Shown here: positions 9,170-18,227 of the stretch, piece after piece | Position numbering within the stretch: the first letter of the stretch is position 1 | Layout: each line of letters starts with the position of its first letter | NCBI RefSeq assembly: GCF_031458135.1 | Contig: NZ_JAVDXW010000001.1 | Coordinates: 2,542,001-2,606,000, forward strand | Reading direction: 5' to 3' | DNA: 64,000 nucleotides | Source of the DNA: Haloactinomyces albus | Lineage (GTDB): Bacteria > Actinomycetota > Actinomycetes > Mycobacteriales > Pseudonocardiaceae | Position numbers and translations under genes: made by a program | Notes under the pieces: model-generated | What the model was told of the DNA's origin: nothing | The model's input: the letters and a program-made list of their open reading frames with translations, nothing else | Databases searched by the model: none

Positions 9170-10027
9170 TCACCCGCTCCACTGGTCGGCGATGGCGGAG
9201 ATGAGGGTGTTGGAGTCCCTGGGGGGCAGCGCCGTGGCGCACACGCTCTCGAAGGCCGACAGATACGGTCCGGTGTCCTCGGATTTGTTCAGGAACCGCG
9301 AGTTGGCGGAATCCCCGATGTGCACGACCTGCGGATCGGCGGTGTCCGGGAACGAGAAGACCACGACTCGGTCGCCCATCAGCGGGTGTCCGCCCGCTGT
9401 GAACGGCAACACCTGCAGCGTCACATTGCGCCGGTAGCCCATGCGCACGAGATGCTCCAGCTGCCCGCGCATCACCATCGGACCGCCTATCGCCCTGCGC
9501 AGCGCCGACTCGTCGAGCACCGCCCACAGTTCGAGCGGCTGCTCGCCGAGCAGCCGCTGCTGCCGTACCGAGGTCACGGTGAGGCGTTCGTCGATGGCGC
9601 TCTCGCCGCTCCCGAACTGCTCGGAGTCGAGCAGCGACCTGCTGTACTCGCCGGTTTGCAGCAGCTCCGGGATCGGGTCCCCACCGAAGCAGCTCACGGC
9701 CTTGGCAGCGGTTTCCAAGCCGAGATAGGTCTCGAATCCGACGCGTTGTGCGGTACTCGGATACTCCTGCCACCAACCGCGCTGCTTGGATCCTTGAGCC
9801 AGCTCGATCAATTCGGTCACCTGATCGGTGGTGGCCTCGTAGAATTGCGCCATCAGCCGCACGTCGGAAGTTCGGACGGGTACCCGGCCGAGCTCGATCT
9901 GACTGATCTTTCCCTGGGAGCAGTCCAGGTGCGCCGCGACCTCGCGGTGGGTGCGTCCGGCCACCTCCCGCATTCTGCGCAGCTCACCGCCGAGACGCCT
10001 GCGGTGCACTGTCGGGCTCTCAGACAC
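9170..10027 (-). CDS. XRE-family regulator with DUF5753 domain
   Basis: 285 residues from the GTG at 10027 (GAGGG 7 nt upstream); the frame stays open to 10321 but the extra residues look non-coding. An N-terminal helix-turn-helix (REVAAHLDCSQGKISQIELGR) is followed by a DUF5753 domain (ELLQTGEYSRSLL, RRAIGGPMVMRGQLEHL, LPFTAGGHPLMG). Such proteins are abundant actinomycete regulators, often of development or antibiotic production. It sits between pstB and phoU on the phoU strand; a link to phosphate control is only suggested by position. Confidence 0.88.
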   Translation of the reverse strand: MSESPTVHRRRLGGELRRMREVAGRTHREVAAHLDCSQGKISQIELGRVPVRTSDVRLMAQFYEATTDQVTELIELAQGSKQRGWWQEYPSTAQRVGFETYLGLETAAKAVSCFGGDPIPELLQTGEYSRSLLDSEQFGSGESAIDERLTVTSVRQQRLLGEQPLELWAVLDESALRRAIGGPMVMRGQLEHLVRMGYRRNVTLQVLPFTAGGHPLMGDRVVVFSFPDTADPQVVHIGDSANSRFLNKSEDTGPYLSAFESVCATALPPRDSNTLISAIADQWSG

Positions 10028-10185
10028 CCGCACCCCCTCGGGGGAGGGCAGGGACCTGCCGGATACGCGGCTGCGGTGGCTCACCCGCCACAGCATTCCA
10101 CGGGACCTCGCCGGCATCGAGTAGTGACACCGGCTATTAATGGTGCGTGCCGTGTCCGGCCGCGTGTCCGGCTGTGCTCGGCAAC

Positions 10186-10836
10186 TCAGTTGTTGCTGGG
10201 CATGGATCCGGTGACGATGTAGACGACCCGGCGAGCCACGGACACGGCGTGATCGGCGAACCGCTCGTAGAAACGACCCAGCAGGGTGATGTCGACGGCC
10301 ACGGAGACCCCGTGCTCCCACTCCGAGCCCATCACGACGCTGAACAGGTGACGGTGCAGATCGTCCATCTCGTCGTCATCGTCTTCGAGGCCGCGTGCTT
10401 CCTGCACGTCCTGCGTGCGCATGACGTGGTTGACGCGGTTGGACAGCTTGACCGCGACCTGTCCCATCCGGGAGAAGTACGATTTCACATCATCCGGCAG
10501 AACCGGTTGCGGGTGTCTGCGGCGGGCTGTCTTGGCGACGTGCAGTGCCAGGTCACCCATGCGTTCCAGGTCCTCGGCGGCGTGGATCGTCGAGATCACC
10601 GTGCGCAGGTCCCCGGCCACGGGTGCCTGCAATGCCAGCAGCCCGAAGGCGTGTTCTTCGCAGCGCGACCGAGCCTCGTCCACCTGCATGTCCTCGTCGA
10701 TCACCTGCTCGGCCAGGGACAAGTCGGCTTCCAGCAGTGCTTGGGTGGCGTGCTCCATCGCGGTGCCGACCATCGTCGACATCGAGGCGAGTTCGTCCGC
10801 AAGCTTGTCGAGTTGTTCCTGGTAGACCTCACGCAT
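10186..10836 (-). CDS. phoU: PhoU phosphate signalling protein
   Basis: 216 residues made of two three-helix PhoU repeats with the metal-binding E/DxxxD-type motifs (AAEDLERMGDLALHVAK and GRFYERFADHAVSVARR). PhoU represses the Pst/PhoR-PhoP system in phosphate-rich cells. It is transcribed opposite to pstSCAB and corresponds to phoY2 in M. tuberculosis. It starts 97 nt downstream of the LCP gene and may be read with it or from its own promoter. Confidence 0.95.
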   Translation of the reverse strand: MREVYQEQLDKLADELASMSTMVGTAMEHATQALLEADLSLAEQVIDEDMQVDEARSRCEEHAFGLLALQAPVAGDLRTVISTIHAAEDLERMGDLALHVAKTARRRHPQPVLPDDVKSYFSRMGQVAVKLSNRVNHVMRTQDVQEARGLEDDDDEMDDLHRHLFSVVMGSEWEHGVSVAVDITLLGRFYERFADHAVSVARRVVYIVTGSMPSNN

Positions 10837-10932
10837 GGGACCAAGCGTACTTCCCGGGGGAATACGTCAGGGTGCACCGTGGTGAACCCACGGTGAACGC
10901 CCGTGGTCACCGGTATGGGATAGGCCACGTGG

Positions 10933-13900
10933 TCAGCCGCATACGTCCTTGCCCGCGTTGACCGTCGCCAGGTTTTCCGGAACTTCCGGCGTGTCGGCGT
11001 CCGGTTCCTCGACAGTGCCCTCGAAGCCGGTACCCAGTTCGAGCCGGAGCACGTCGCCGGCTGCGGCGTCCTGGACGAGTGTGGCACCGGGGATCGAGGT
11101 GGCCAGTCGCTGCGCGGCCTCGGTGTTGGCAGCCGAATGGCGGATGACAGTGCGCTCGGCGGTCTGCTCGATGTTGCCGACGCCCTGCACCGTGTAGCCG
11201 ACCTCACGCAGCTTCTCGCTGGTGCGCCCGGCCAGTCCGGCTCGGTCGGTCGTGTTGAACACCTTGATCGCAACCTCCGGGGGCTGTTCGGCCTGCGCCG
11301 GGACCATCCGGGCCGGTTCCGAGCGAGCGGGGCCGACCGTCATTGCCCCGCCGTTCGCGGTGGCCTGCTGTGCCATGGGATCGGTGCCTGCGGCCTGTTC
11401 GGGCGCGTCCTCGGACGTGTCCGCTCCGGAACCCTGCCGGGACGGTGCGATCGGGACACCCTCGATGATCGCCTGGAAGAGGGCATCGGCAGCGGACTCG
11501 CGGAGTACCTCGTTGCCGTTCTCGTTGGCCTCACCGGTCGTGGGAAGAGTGATGAACGTGACCTTGTTCGGGTCCAGCCCCTGGAGTGAGCGGCCGAGGC
11601 CGATGAGTTGGTCGGTGCCGATGTTGTCCCCGAAGGTGTTCGCGGTGACCGCGCTGATGAAACTGGTGAGCTTACCGGGGTCGAGCAGCACGTCGGCCGA
11701 GGTGACCTTGCGCAGCAGCGCGGACAGGAACAGTTGCTGGCGCTCCATCCGGCCGTAGTCGGCGGTCAGGTCACCCTGGACGTGCCGGGCGCGCACGTAT
11801 CTGAGTGCTTGCTGCCCGTTCAGTTTGTAGCGTCCGGCTTCCGGCAGGACCGTTCCCAGGACATCGTCGATGATCGGCATCGTGCTGCAGATCCGCACGC
11901 CGTCCACTGCATTGACCATGGCCTGGAACCCCTGGAAGTTGATGCCCAGGAAGTGCGTGATGGACAGTCCGGAGATCTGCTGGACGACCTTGGTCGTGCA
12001 CTTCGGTCCGCCGACGGCGTAGGCGGTGTTGAACTTGACGTTGTTCGCCGCAGGCGCCCACTGGTCGGAGTACTCACCGGCCTTGGGACTCCACGCCCGG
12101 CACTTCGGTCGATCGATTTCGAGGTCGCGCGGGAAGGACACGATCAGTACTCGGCTACGGTCGGCCGGGATGTGCGCGACCATCGTCGTGTCCGAACGTG
12201 CGCCCGGGTGCTCCTTCACGGTGCCGACCATGTCGCTCGCATCGGCGCCCGCACGCGTGTCCGACCCGATCAGCAGGAAGTTCAGGTCGCCGGTTTGCAT
12301 CTGCGCGTTGCGGATCGCGTTCGAGTTCGGGTCCAGCGCCGAGACCTCACGGAACTGCGCATCCACCCAGGTCTTCGCGCTCCAACCGATTCCGGTGGCC
12401 ACGAACACCGCCACGGCCGCCATGACCGCAAGTGCCTTGCCGAACCGGAGTGTGCGTTTTCGACGCTGCTGCTGCTTCCATTCCACCCGAGAAGAGTCCC
12501 CGTTCCGGCCACCCTCGACGAAGTCGAAGGGCATGTCCTGCCCGAGTTCGGGCTCCTTGTGCTTGCCGAGAAGCCAGCCGAAGCGCTTCCGACGCTGGGC
12601 TTCCTCCTCGGCGATCTGGTCGTGGACGGCGGAGAACCGGGCCAGGGTGGCGTCGATCGCTTGCGTGTAGGGATCCGGGTTCTCGGTATCGGGCCGGTGC
12701 TCGTCGCCTTCGCTGCCGTCCTTGCTGTCGTCGTCACGACCATCGGCCACGCCACGGTCGCGTTCTTGCCGCTCATCGTCGTGCCGATGGCTTTCCGCGC
12801 CGGTTCCGCCGGGATCATCCTCCGTGGTGGCACTGTCCGGAACTCGACCTGCGGAGTTCGCAGCGCCTTCGGGAGGCACAGCGCCTTCGGGAGGCGAACT
12901 GTGCGGCGCGGTATTCCCGGGAGTGTTGATCGCCGCACTCACTGCTCCCACCGGGGGGACCGATCCGGGCGGCTTGGCGAAATCATCCCGTCCGCCGGGT
13001 ACCTGCGGCCTTCCGGGGCTTGGCGCGTTCGCAGGCGGCCCGGAAGGGATCGGGGGCTGCCGCGCCGTGACTTCGGTGTCGTTCTCCTGCGGGGTGGGCG
13101 CTGCGGTCCCGGGGGCTGCCGCAGGATCGGGTCGCTGCTGCCACCGAGGGGGCTCCTCGGCCGCGCTTTGCTTCGTCGAGGTGCTGCCTGCCGTACCACT
13201 CGTATCGTGCTGACCCGACAGTGCTGCGGTGATCCGGGTTTGCTCGGCCCCGTTGCCGGAAGGTGCTTCGGGTGCGGCATTGCCGGATACGGCGGGTCCC
13301 GGTGGTTTCGGTGTTCCCGGTGTTCCCGGTGTTCCCGGTGTCGTCACCGTAGCGGAGGGAACGGCAGGAGCGGGACCGCTGCCGTCCTGCGGTGACGGCT
13401 GCGGTGTTCGGGGCGATGCGGGCTGATCGGCCCGGTTGCCCGGCGGTGGGCCATTCGGTCTTCGGGGTGCGCTCCGGTATTCCGGTGGCGGTGGCGGGGC
13501 GCCGTTTCCGCTCTGCGGGGCGGGTGGGGGAGCAACCTGACCTTCCACCGGTGGGGCCCATGCGTTGCGCGGTGCCGCATGCTGTGCTGCGGCCGGTGGC
13601 GGTTCCTGGTGAGCTGCCTGCTCGTGCGGAGCCTGTACGGATGGACCGCTCCGGGGTGGGTGTGCCCCGTTCGCCGGTGGAGTTGCCGAAGGCTGCTGTG
13701 CGGGTTGCTGACCGGGTGGCTGCTGGCCGGGTGGCTGCTGGCCGGGTTGTTGTTGTGCGGGCTGCGGGCGGGAAGGCCGTTGCGGTGTCGGTGGCTGCTG
13801 CGGTGCCTGCGGCTGTTGTGCTGCCGGTGGTTGCTGCGGCGTCGGCTGCTGGACACCCGGCGAGTGCCCCGGAGACTGCTGGGCGCCCGACTGTTGTGGA

Positions 13901-14178
13901 GGAGTCGGTTGCTGGGAGGGCTGCTCGACGGGCTGCTGGGCCGGTGCCTGATCGTCCTCGGATGGTTCCGGTTGTCGGCGCCGGTGGGATGCGGAGCCCT
14001 GGCCGGAGGTTTTGCCGTGTTTGGACAGCAGGTCGAAGACTCGAGTACCACCCGTGCCGTCGTCACCCAGGGCGCGCCTGCGGCGCCCGGAGGCCGAAGA
14101 GTCCTCAGCGGACTGGTCGGCGTCGTTCGGCTGGGAACTCCGGTGCCCGAAATTGCCTTGCCGGGGATTCTGCGGCAC
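10933..14178 (-). CDS. LytR-CpsA-Psr (LCP) protein with giant disordered N-terminus
   Basis: 1081 residues. Residues 1 to about 540 are low-complexity and rich in Pro, Gln, Ala and Gly, with PGQQP repeats and a GTP-type triplet repeat. A single membrane helix lies at about 578-598 (AVMAAVAVFVATGIG). The LCP catalytic domain follows from about 630 (LIGSDTRAGA, VSFPRDLEID, RYVRARHVQGDLTADYGRMERQQ) and a LytR_C domain lies near 960-1045. LCP enzymes attach glycopolymers such as arabinogalactan to peptidoglycan. It matches Rv0822c in position, but that protein is about 400 residues shorter. The disordered half should be cytoplasmic and may be a phosphorylation or scaffold platform. Confidence 0.9.
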   Translation of the reverse strand: MPQNPRQGNFGHRSSQPNDADQSAEDSSASGRRRRALGDDGTGGTRVFDLLSKHGKTSGQGSASHRRRQPEPSEDDQAPAQQPVEQPSQQPTPPQQSGAQQSPGHSPGVQQPTPQQPPAAQQPQAPQQPPTPQRPSRPQPAQQQPGQQPPGQQPPGQQPAQQPSATPPANGAHPPRSGPSVQAPHEQAAHQEPPPAAAQHAAPRNAWAPPVEGQVAPPPAPQSGNGAPPPPPEYRSAPRRPNGPPPGNRADQPASPRTPQPSPQDGSGPAPAVPSATVTTPGTPGTPGTPKPPGPAVSGNAAPEAPSGNGAEQTRITAALSGQHDTSGTAGSTSTKQSAAEEPPRWQQRPDPAAAPGTAAPTPQENDTEVTARQPPIPSGPPANAPSPGRPQVPGGRDDFAKPPGSVPPVGAVSAAINTPGNTAPHSSPPEGAVPPEGAANSAGRVPDSATTEDDPGGTGAESHRHDDERQERDRGVADGRDDDSKDGSEGDEHRPDTENPDPYTQAIDATLARFSAVHDQIAEEEAQRRKRFGWLLGKHKEPELGQDMPFDFVEGGRNGDSSRVEWKQQQRRKRTLRFGKALAVMAAVAVFVATGIGWSAKTWVDAQFREVSALDPNSNAIRNAQMQTGDLNFLLIGSDTRAGADASDMVGTVKEHPGARSDTTMVAHIPADRSRVLIVSFPRDLEIDRPKCRAWSPKAGEYSDQWAPAANNVKFNTAYAVGGPKCTTKVVQQISGLSITHFLGINFQGFQAMVNAVDGVRICSTMPIIDDVLGTVLPEAGRYKLNGQQALRYVRARHVQGDLTADYGRMERQQLFLSALLRKVTSADVLLDPGKLTSFISAVTANTFGDNIGTDQLIGLGRSLQGLDPNKVTFITLPTTGEANENGNEVLRESAADALFQAIIEGVPIAPSRQGSGADTSEDAPEQAAGTDPMAQQATANGGAMTVGPARSEPARMVPAQAEQPPEVAIKVFNTTDRAGLAGRTSEKLREVGYTVQGVGNIEQTAERTVIRHSAANTEAAQRLATSIPGATLVQDAAAGDVLRLELGTGFEGTVEEPDADTPEVPENLATVNAGKDVCG

Positions 14179-14223
14179 CCGTGTTCCCTCCTCGCTGTCG
14201 ATGCATGCACTCGGACGGTGGTT

Positions 14224-14245
14224 GATCCCATCCCCGCATGGGATC
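14224..14245. promoter_or_regulatory. Inverted repeat upstream of LCP gene
   Basis: A perfect 8-bp stem, GATCCCAT (14224-14231) and ATGGGATC (14238-14245), with a 6-nt loop, 46 nt upstream of the LCP start on the minus strand. It could be an operator or a leader hairpin. The rest of the 249-nt gap 14179-14427 shows no ORF. Confidence 0.4.
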
Positions 14246-14427
14246 GCTCGTCTCTGCCGAGATGGTACGGCTGATCGCCCGAACTGACGATAGTGCGGGC
14301 AAGTTCCTCACAGTCGGTACATGGCTTCCTCGATGGATATCGTCCAATTTGCTGATGCGCGTTACTCCGGTTGACCGCGAGAGCTGCTGATTGTCACAGC
14401 ACCGAGTCCTGTTCCCGTTGCGTTGAG

Positions 14428-15432
14428 TTACCAGGTACGGGCGGCTCCGAATGTGTTCGACTCCGCTGCATACCCGGCCAGCCGTACCTCACTGGCGGAA
14501 CGGTAGGCCACGGTGTTGCGTCCCGACTGCTTTGCCGTATACAGCAGCAGATCCGCGTTGAGGATCTTCTGCTCCGGCGTCGAATCCGCATCGGTGGGCC
14601 GGCTCTCGTGGCTCAGACCGATGCTGACCGTCACACGCAGACCCGACGCCATCCGCGGCCACGGGAAGCGTTCGATGCGGGCGCGGGCGGATTCGCAGAT
14701 CGCCACGGCGGTGGTGGCATCGATCGCAGGCAGAACGAGTACGAATTCCTCGCCACCGTAGCGAGCGCAGAACCCGTCCGAGGGCAGTGCCTCCTGCAGC
14801 AGTTCGACGACCCGCTGCAGCACCTGATCACCGAGGACATGGCCGTAGGTGTCGTTGACGCTCTTGAACCAGTCCAGGTCCACCAGGGCCACCCCGAGTC
14901 CGCCACCTGCGCCGTTGGTGAGCAGTTCCGCCAACTGCTCGTCGAGGTAGCGCCGGTTGTAACTCGCGGTGAGACTGTCGCGCAGACTTTGCTCGCGGGC
15001 GTGGGCATGCTCCTTGCGCAGTCGGTCGACCTCGTGGCGCAACTGCTCGGGGATGTGTGGCGTCCCATGCTCCGACCGCAGGTCGAACGCCGAGCGCAGG
15101 TGTCGATACGCCTGTTGCCACTGACCACGCGAGGCCAGCAGTTCGGCGATCGTTTCGTGCAGCTCGACCAGCCCGTTTCTTCCGGATCCGTCGTTGCTCG
15201 GCGCACTGATGCCCTGCTCGCCGCCATCCTGCTCGCCGTCACCTTGCTCACCGGTGGCCGGTTCGGCTGCCGCAGGATGCGGATCGCGGGGGCCGCGCTC
15301 GTCCGGGCCCGCCGTGCGTGGCATCGGTGTCGCCGCGGGTTCGGAAGGCGGAGCGAGGGCTGGGCAACGCTCCCACGCGACGTCTGCGCGCTGAGGTTCG
15401 GAATCGGTGGTTTCGTTGCGCAATCCGTTCAT
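14428..15432 (-). CDS. GGDEF diguanylate cyclase
   Basis: 334 residues from the ATG at 15432 (GGGAGG 8 nt upstream; a GTG 9 nt earlier abuts the Shine-Dalgarno and is less likely). The N-terminal 90 residues are low complexity. A short helical repeat (RGQWQQAYRHLRSAFDLRSE) and a coiled segment lead into a GGDEF domain with the active-site variant GGEEF at 226-230. Such domains make cyclic di-GMP. No RxxD inhibitory site precedes the motif. A small ORF overlaps its start. Confidence 0.88.
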   Translation of the reverse strand: MNGLRNETTDSEPQRADVAWERCPALAPPSEPAATPMPRTAGPDERGPRDPHPAAAEPATGEQGDGEQDGGEQGISAPSNDGSGRNGLVELHETIAELLASRGQWQQAYRHLRSAFDLRSEHGTPHIPEQLRHEVDRLRKEHAHAREQSLRDSLTASYNRRYLDEQLAELLTNGAGGGLGVALVDLDWFKSVNDTYGHVLGDQVLQRVVELLQEALPSDGFCARYGGEEFVLVLPAIDATTAVAICESARARIERFPWPRMASGLRVTVSIGLSHESRPTDADSTPEQKILNADLLLYTAKQSGRNTVAYRSASEVRLAGYAAESNTFGAARTW

Positions 15433-15437
15433 CGCAC

Positions 15438-15752
15438 TCACCTCCCGTCCGTGGTGTCGTCGGGTGAGACGGATCGCTTGAGCAGGTTGTACTCGGGGAC
15501 GCCCGAATTCGCTCGACCGGTTGACCCCGTACCCCGCTCCCAGTGAGTCCGTCGCTTTCCGTAATCAAGCAGTGCTGATGCGAGCTCCTTGTGAATCGAC
15601 TCGAATTTGTCGAAACTGCCTGGTTGTTTACCGGGGCGACGGGTCTGTGCGGAAGTGAAATACCATGGCCCCACCCACACGGACGAATCCAAAGTGTGTG
15701 TTTTGCTGCATCGGACAAGCAAACGCGAAGGAAACCACCGCTCTTCCGCCAT
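15438..15752 (-). CDS. Small conserved-looking protein coupled to the diguanylate cyclase
   Basis: 104 residues beginning MAEERWFPSRLLVRCSKTHT and containing an aromatic-rich SSVWVGPWYFTSAQTRRPG segment and a SFDKFESIHKELASALLDYG helix. I do not recognise a family. The composition (Trp, Phe, Tyr and Lys in plausible positions) and the fact that the stop lies just before the GGDEF start, with the cyclase Shine-Dalgarno inside its last codons, argue that it is real. No strong ribosome site precedes the ATG; the frame is open to 15833, so a more distal start cannot be excluded. Confidence 0.55.
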   Translation of the reverse strand: MAEERWFPSRLLVRCSKTHTLDSSVWVGPWYFTSAQTRRPGKQPGSFDKFESIHKELASALLDYGKRRTHWERGTGSTGRANSGVPEYNLLKRSVSPDDTTDGR

Positions 15753-15857
15753 GGACGCAGCGTAGCCGGAAGAGCCCGTATCGAGTGCCCGCTGTCCGGT
15801 GCAAGCAGCATTGTGGTCCTCGCCGGGGTGCAATGACGGATTCCCCGCTGCCGCCCC

Positions 15858-16322
15858 TCAGACGGGGCAAGGAGTGAAGCCGTGGGCCTGCCCGTTCAGA
15901 AACACGATGTGCTGAGAGCCGACCTGTTTGCCGATGATCACGCCGTGGCGGCGGACAGTAACCTCCACGGCCACCACCCAGGAGCGGCCACGCGGTGAGA
16001 CACCATCAGGTGAGAATTCTGAATCCGGGCGCAGTGTCGACATGGCCGGGTCCAGCTCGACCGTCATCGCGCCGAGATCGCAGCTCTTCCCGCGGAAGTC
16101 CGGATGCTGCGTGCGCCGCAGAAACTTCCGCTGAGCCGCCGGTCCCTTTCGAGCCGCCGCATTGTTGTCACGGAAGTACTCCCGCACGAGCCGATGCTCC
16201 CCGGCGTCCGAAGGTGGCTTCGGGGTGGGTGAGCAGCCCGTGCCGACGAGGAGGGCCGCCAGGCAGCCGAGTGTCACCCGATACGGGGGCTGCGCACGGC
16301 GGTGCTGCGGGCGGTGGGACAT
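15858..16322 (-). CDS. Putative secreted lipoprotein, unknown function
   Basis: 154 residues from the ATG at 16322. A basic N-terminus and hydrophobic stretch end in GTGC, giving a candidate lipidated Cys at residue 30. The mature part has two Cys (KSCDLGAM and the terminal FTPCPV) that may pair. It starts 12 nt after the dusB stop on the same strand, so it is probably co-transcribed with dusB. I do not recognise a domain. An upstream in-frame start at 16400 would lie inside dusB. Confidence 0.72.
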   Translation of the reverse strand: MSHRPQHRRAQPPYRVTLGCLAALLVGTGCSPTPKPPSDAGEHRLVREYFRDNNAAARKGPAAQRKFLRRTQHPDFRGKSCDLGAMTVELDPAMSTLRPDSEFSPDGVSPRGRSWVVAVEVTVRRHGVIIGKQVGSQHIVFLNGQAHGFTPCPV

Positions 16323-16333
16323 CCGGGTGCTGT

Positions 16334-17518
16334 TCAGCCGCCGTTGTGATCGACCTCGGCGCCCACCGGAACACTCGCGTCTTCCGGATCGTCGAGCCAA
16401 CCCTCGGGCAGTACCACCTTCCCGGCCGAGCCCTGGCGCCCTCGGGGACCCTCCGCATCGGCGGGGAACGGAACCTCGGGATCGAGCGCGCCCAGCAGAT
16501 CGTCGAGTTCGGCGAGTCCGGAAACCAGCCCGAAGCGGTGCCGCAGGTCCGAGCCGACCGGAAAACCTCGCAGGTACTGCGCCATGTGTTTGCGCAGGTC
16601 CCGCAGGCCCCTCTCCTCGCCCATGTGGTCGGCGAGGAGCTCGGCGTGACGCCGCATGACCCGCGCGACCTCACCGAGTTTGGGCCCTTCGGGAACGGGT
16701 TCTCCGGCGAAGGCGGCCTGCAGATCTCGGAACAACCACGGTCTGCCCAGGCAACCACGGCCGACGACGACACCGTCACAGCCGGTCTCGGCGACCATCC
16801 GCAGTGCATCATCGGCGCTGAAAATGTCACCGTTGCCCAGCACCGGGATGCTGCGCACCGTTTCCTTGAGCCGGGAGATCGCCGACCAATCGGCCTGCCC
16901 CGAATAGCGCTGCGACGCCGTGCGACCGTGTAGCGCCACTGCGGCCGCTCCGCGTTCCTCGGCGATGCGGCCCGCGTCGAGATGCGTGATGTGCTCGTCG
17001 TCGATGCCGATGCGGAACTTCACCGTGACCGGCACACCCGCGGGTTCGGCGGCCCGTACCGCTGCCTCGACGATGTCACCGAAGAGCTTGCGCTTGTAGG
17101 GCAGTGCGGAACCTCCACCCTTACGTGTGACTTTCGGCACAGGGCATCCGAAATTCATGTCGATGTGGTCGGCGAGGTTCTCGTCGACGATCATCTGCAC
17201 GGCGTCGCGCATGGTGGCCGGGTCGACTCCGTAGAGCTGCATGGAGCGCGGGTGCTCGTCGGCGTCGAAGGTGACCATCTGCAGCGTGGTCGGGTGCCGC
17301 TCCACCAGCGCGCGGCTGGTGATCATCTCGCAGACGTAGAGGCCTGCGCCGTACTCCCGGCACAGGCGGCGAAACGCCACGTTGGTGATCCCGGCCATCG
17401 GAGCCAGCACCACCGGGGGGTCGACCTCGTACGGGCCGATCCGCAGGGCCGTTGCCCGTTCCGGGGCGACTGCGGAGGTGGACGTGGTCTCCGGAGAAGC
17501 AGAAATGGTCGCGGTCAT
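16334..17518 (-). CDS. dusB: tRNA-dihydrouridine synthase DusB
   Basis: 394 residues from the ATG at 17518; an upstream ATG at 17542 adds eight residues. TIM-barrel flavoprotein with VVLAPMAGITNVAFRRL, the catalytic Cys at residue 125 in NFGCPVPKVTRKGGG, and FMN-binding VLGNGDIFSADDALRM and CDGVVVGRGCLGRPW. It reduces uridine in the tRNA D-loop with FMN and NADPH. It is the Rv0823c equivalent and ends the block shared with mycobacteria. Confidence 0.95.
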   Translation of the reverse strand: MTATISASPETTSTSAVAPERATALRIGPYEVDPPVVLAPMAGITNVAFRRLCREYGAGLYVCEMITSRALVERHPTTLQMVTFDADEHPRSMQLYGVDPATMRDAVQMIVDENLADHIDMNFGCPVPKVTRKGGGSALPYKRKLFGDIVEAAVRAAEPAGVPVTVKFRIGIDDEHITHLDAGRIAEERGAAAVALHGRTASQRYSGQADWSAISRLKETVRSIPVLGNGDIFSADDALRMVAETGCDGVVVGRGCLGRPWLFRDLQAAFAGEPVPEGPKLGEVARVMRRHAELLADHMGEERGLRDLRKHMAQYLRGFPVGSDLRHRFGLVSGLAELDDLLGALDPEVPFPADAEGPRGRQGSAGKVVLPEGWLDDPEDASVPVGAEVDHNGG

Positions 17519-17657
17519 CGCCGTCCATTGTCCCCGATGCACCTCGGAGACGTCGGTGACCTGGCTTTCCCGCTGCCGTGCGGCAGGTGACGGTCGGGTG
17601 GCGGCGAGGACGACGAGCCGTCGCCCGACCGTCGAAAGCCGCGGCGACAGGAAGGCT

Positions 17658-18227
17658 TCAGAATCGGACGTTGATGCAGGCTAGGCGTGTTCCGGCCTCC
17701 CCTGCGACACCGGGGGCGGTCTTGGTGGGGTTCTTGTGGATCACGATCGAATCGGGGTCCCGCTCCCGCAGATCCCAGTCGCCGAAGGCGGTGGTGACGG
17801 CGTCGCCGTCGGAGTCGGTGCGGAAGTCCAGCCACACCTCGTTGTTCGGATTGGCGTAGGTGGGATCGCCCGAGACACCTTCCGGAGCTTGAATCTGCTG
17901 GAAGTGCGGTCCCGCATCCGCGCCGCTCGGTCCGCACGGTTGCGCGTGCACGTGCGCGCCGTAGCTGCTGTTCGGCTTCAGGTCATGCAGTGCCATGATG
18001 ACCTGAGTGTGGTCCCCTGGCAGTGGAGTCGAGATCACGCGGGCCGTTGCTCCGACGGGGACCTGATCGGTGTTGTAGGTGACGGCGACGGCCTCCTCGC
18101 TGTACGGGCCGAATGTGCCGTACGTCACCCGAGGTGAGTAGTCGTCGTTCTGTGCGGAGGCAACGGGAGCTGTCACGGTCATCGCGGCGAAGGCAGCGGC
18201 GATCGCGGCGGTCGAGATTCGAGGCAT
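17658..18227 (-). CDS. sodC: Exported Cu/Zn-type superoxide dismutase family protein
   Basis: 189 residues from the ATG at 18227, with a signal peptide cleaved near residue 25 (PVASA-QND). Copper-ligand positions are visible: H92 and H94 (GAHVHAQPCG), H108 (AGPHFQ) and H164 (VIHKNP). The Cys98/Cys184 pair could form the family disulfide. The two extra His that would bind zinc are not seen, as in the copper-only SodC of M. tuberculosis. It would destroy extracytoplasmic superoxide. No strong Shine-Dalgarno precedes the start. Confidence 0.8.
   Translation of the reverse strand: MPRISTAAIAAAFAAMTVTAPVASAQNDDYSPRVTYGTFGPYSEEAVAVTYNTDQVPVGATARVISTPLPGDHTQVIMALHDLKPNSSYGAHVHAQPCGPSGADAGPHFQQIQAPEGVSGDPTYANPNNEVWLDFRTDSDGDAVTTAFGDWDLRERDPDSIVIHKNPTKTAPGVAGEAGTRLACINVRF

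Noticed and set aside
11608-13395. 595-codon plus-strand open frame across the LCP gene
   Set aside because: Antisense shadow of a low-complexity Pro/Gln-rich coding sequence; the minus-strand LCP domains are unambiguous.
15661-15800. Possible cyclic di-GMP riboswitch near the diguanylate cyclase
   Set aside because: GAAACC and GGACGCAGCGTAGCC on the plus strand loosely recall the GEMM aptamer, but the conserved tetraloop and receptor order is absent, the strand is opposite to the genes, and the region is better explained by the minus-strand small ORF.
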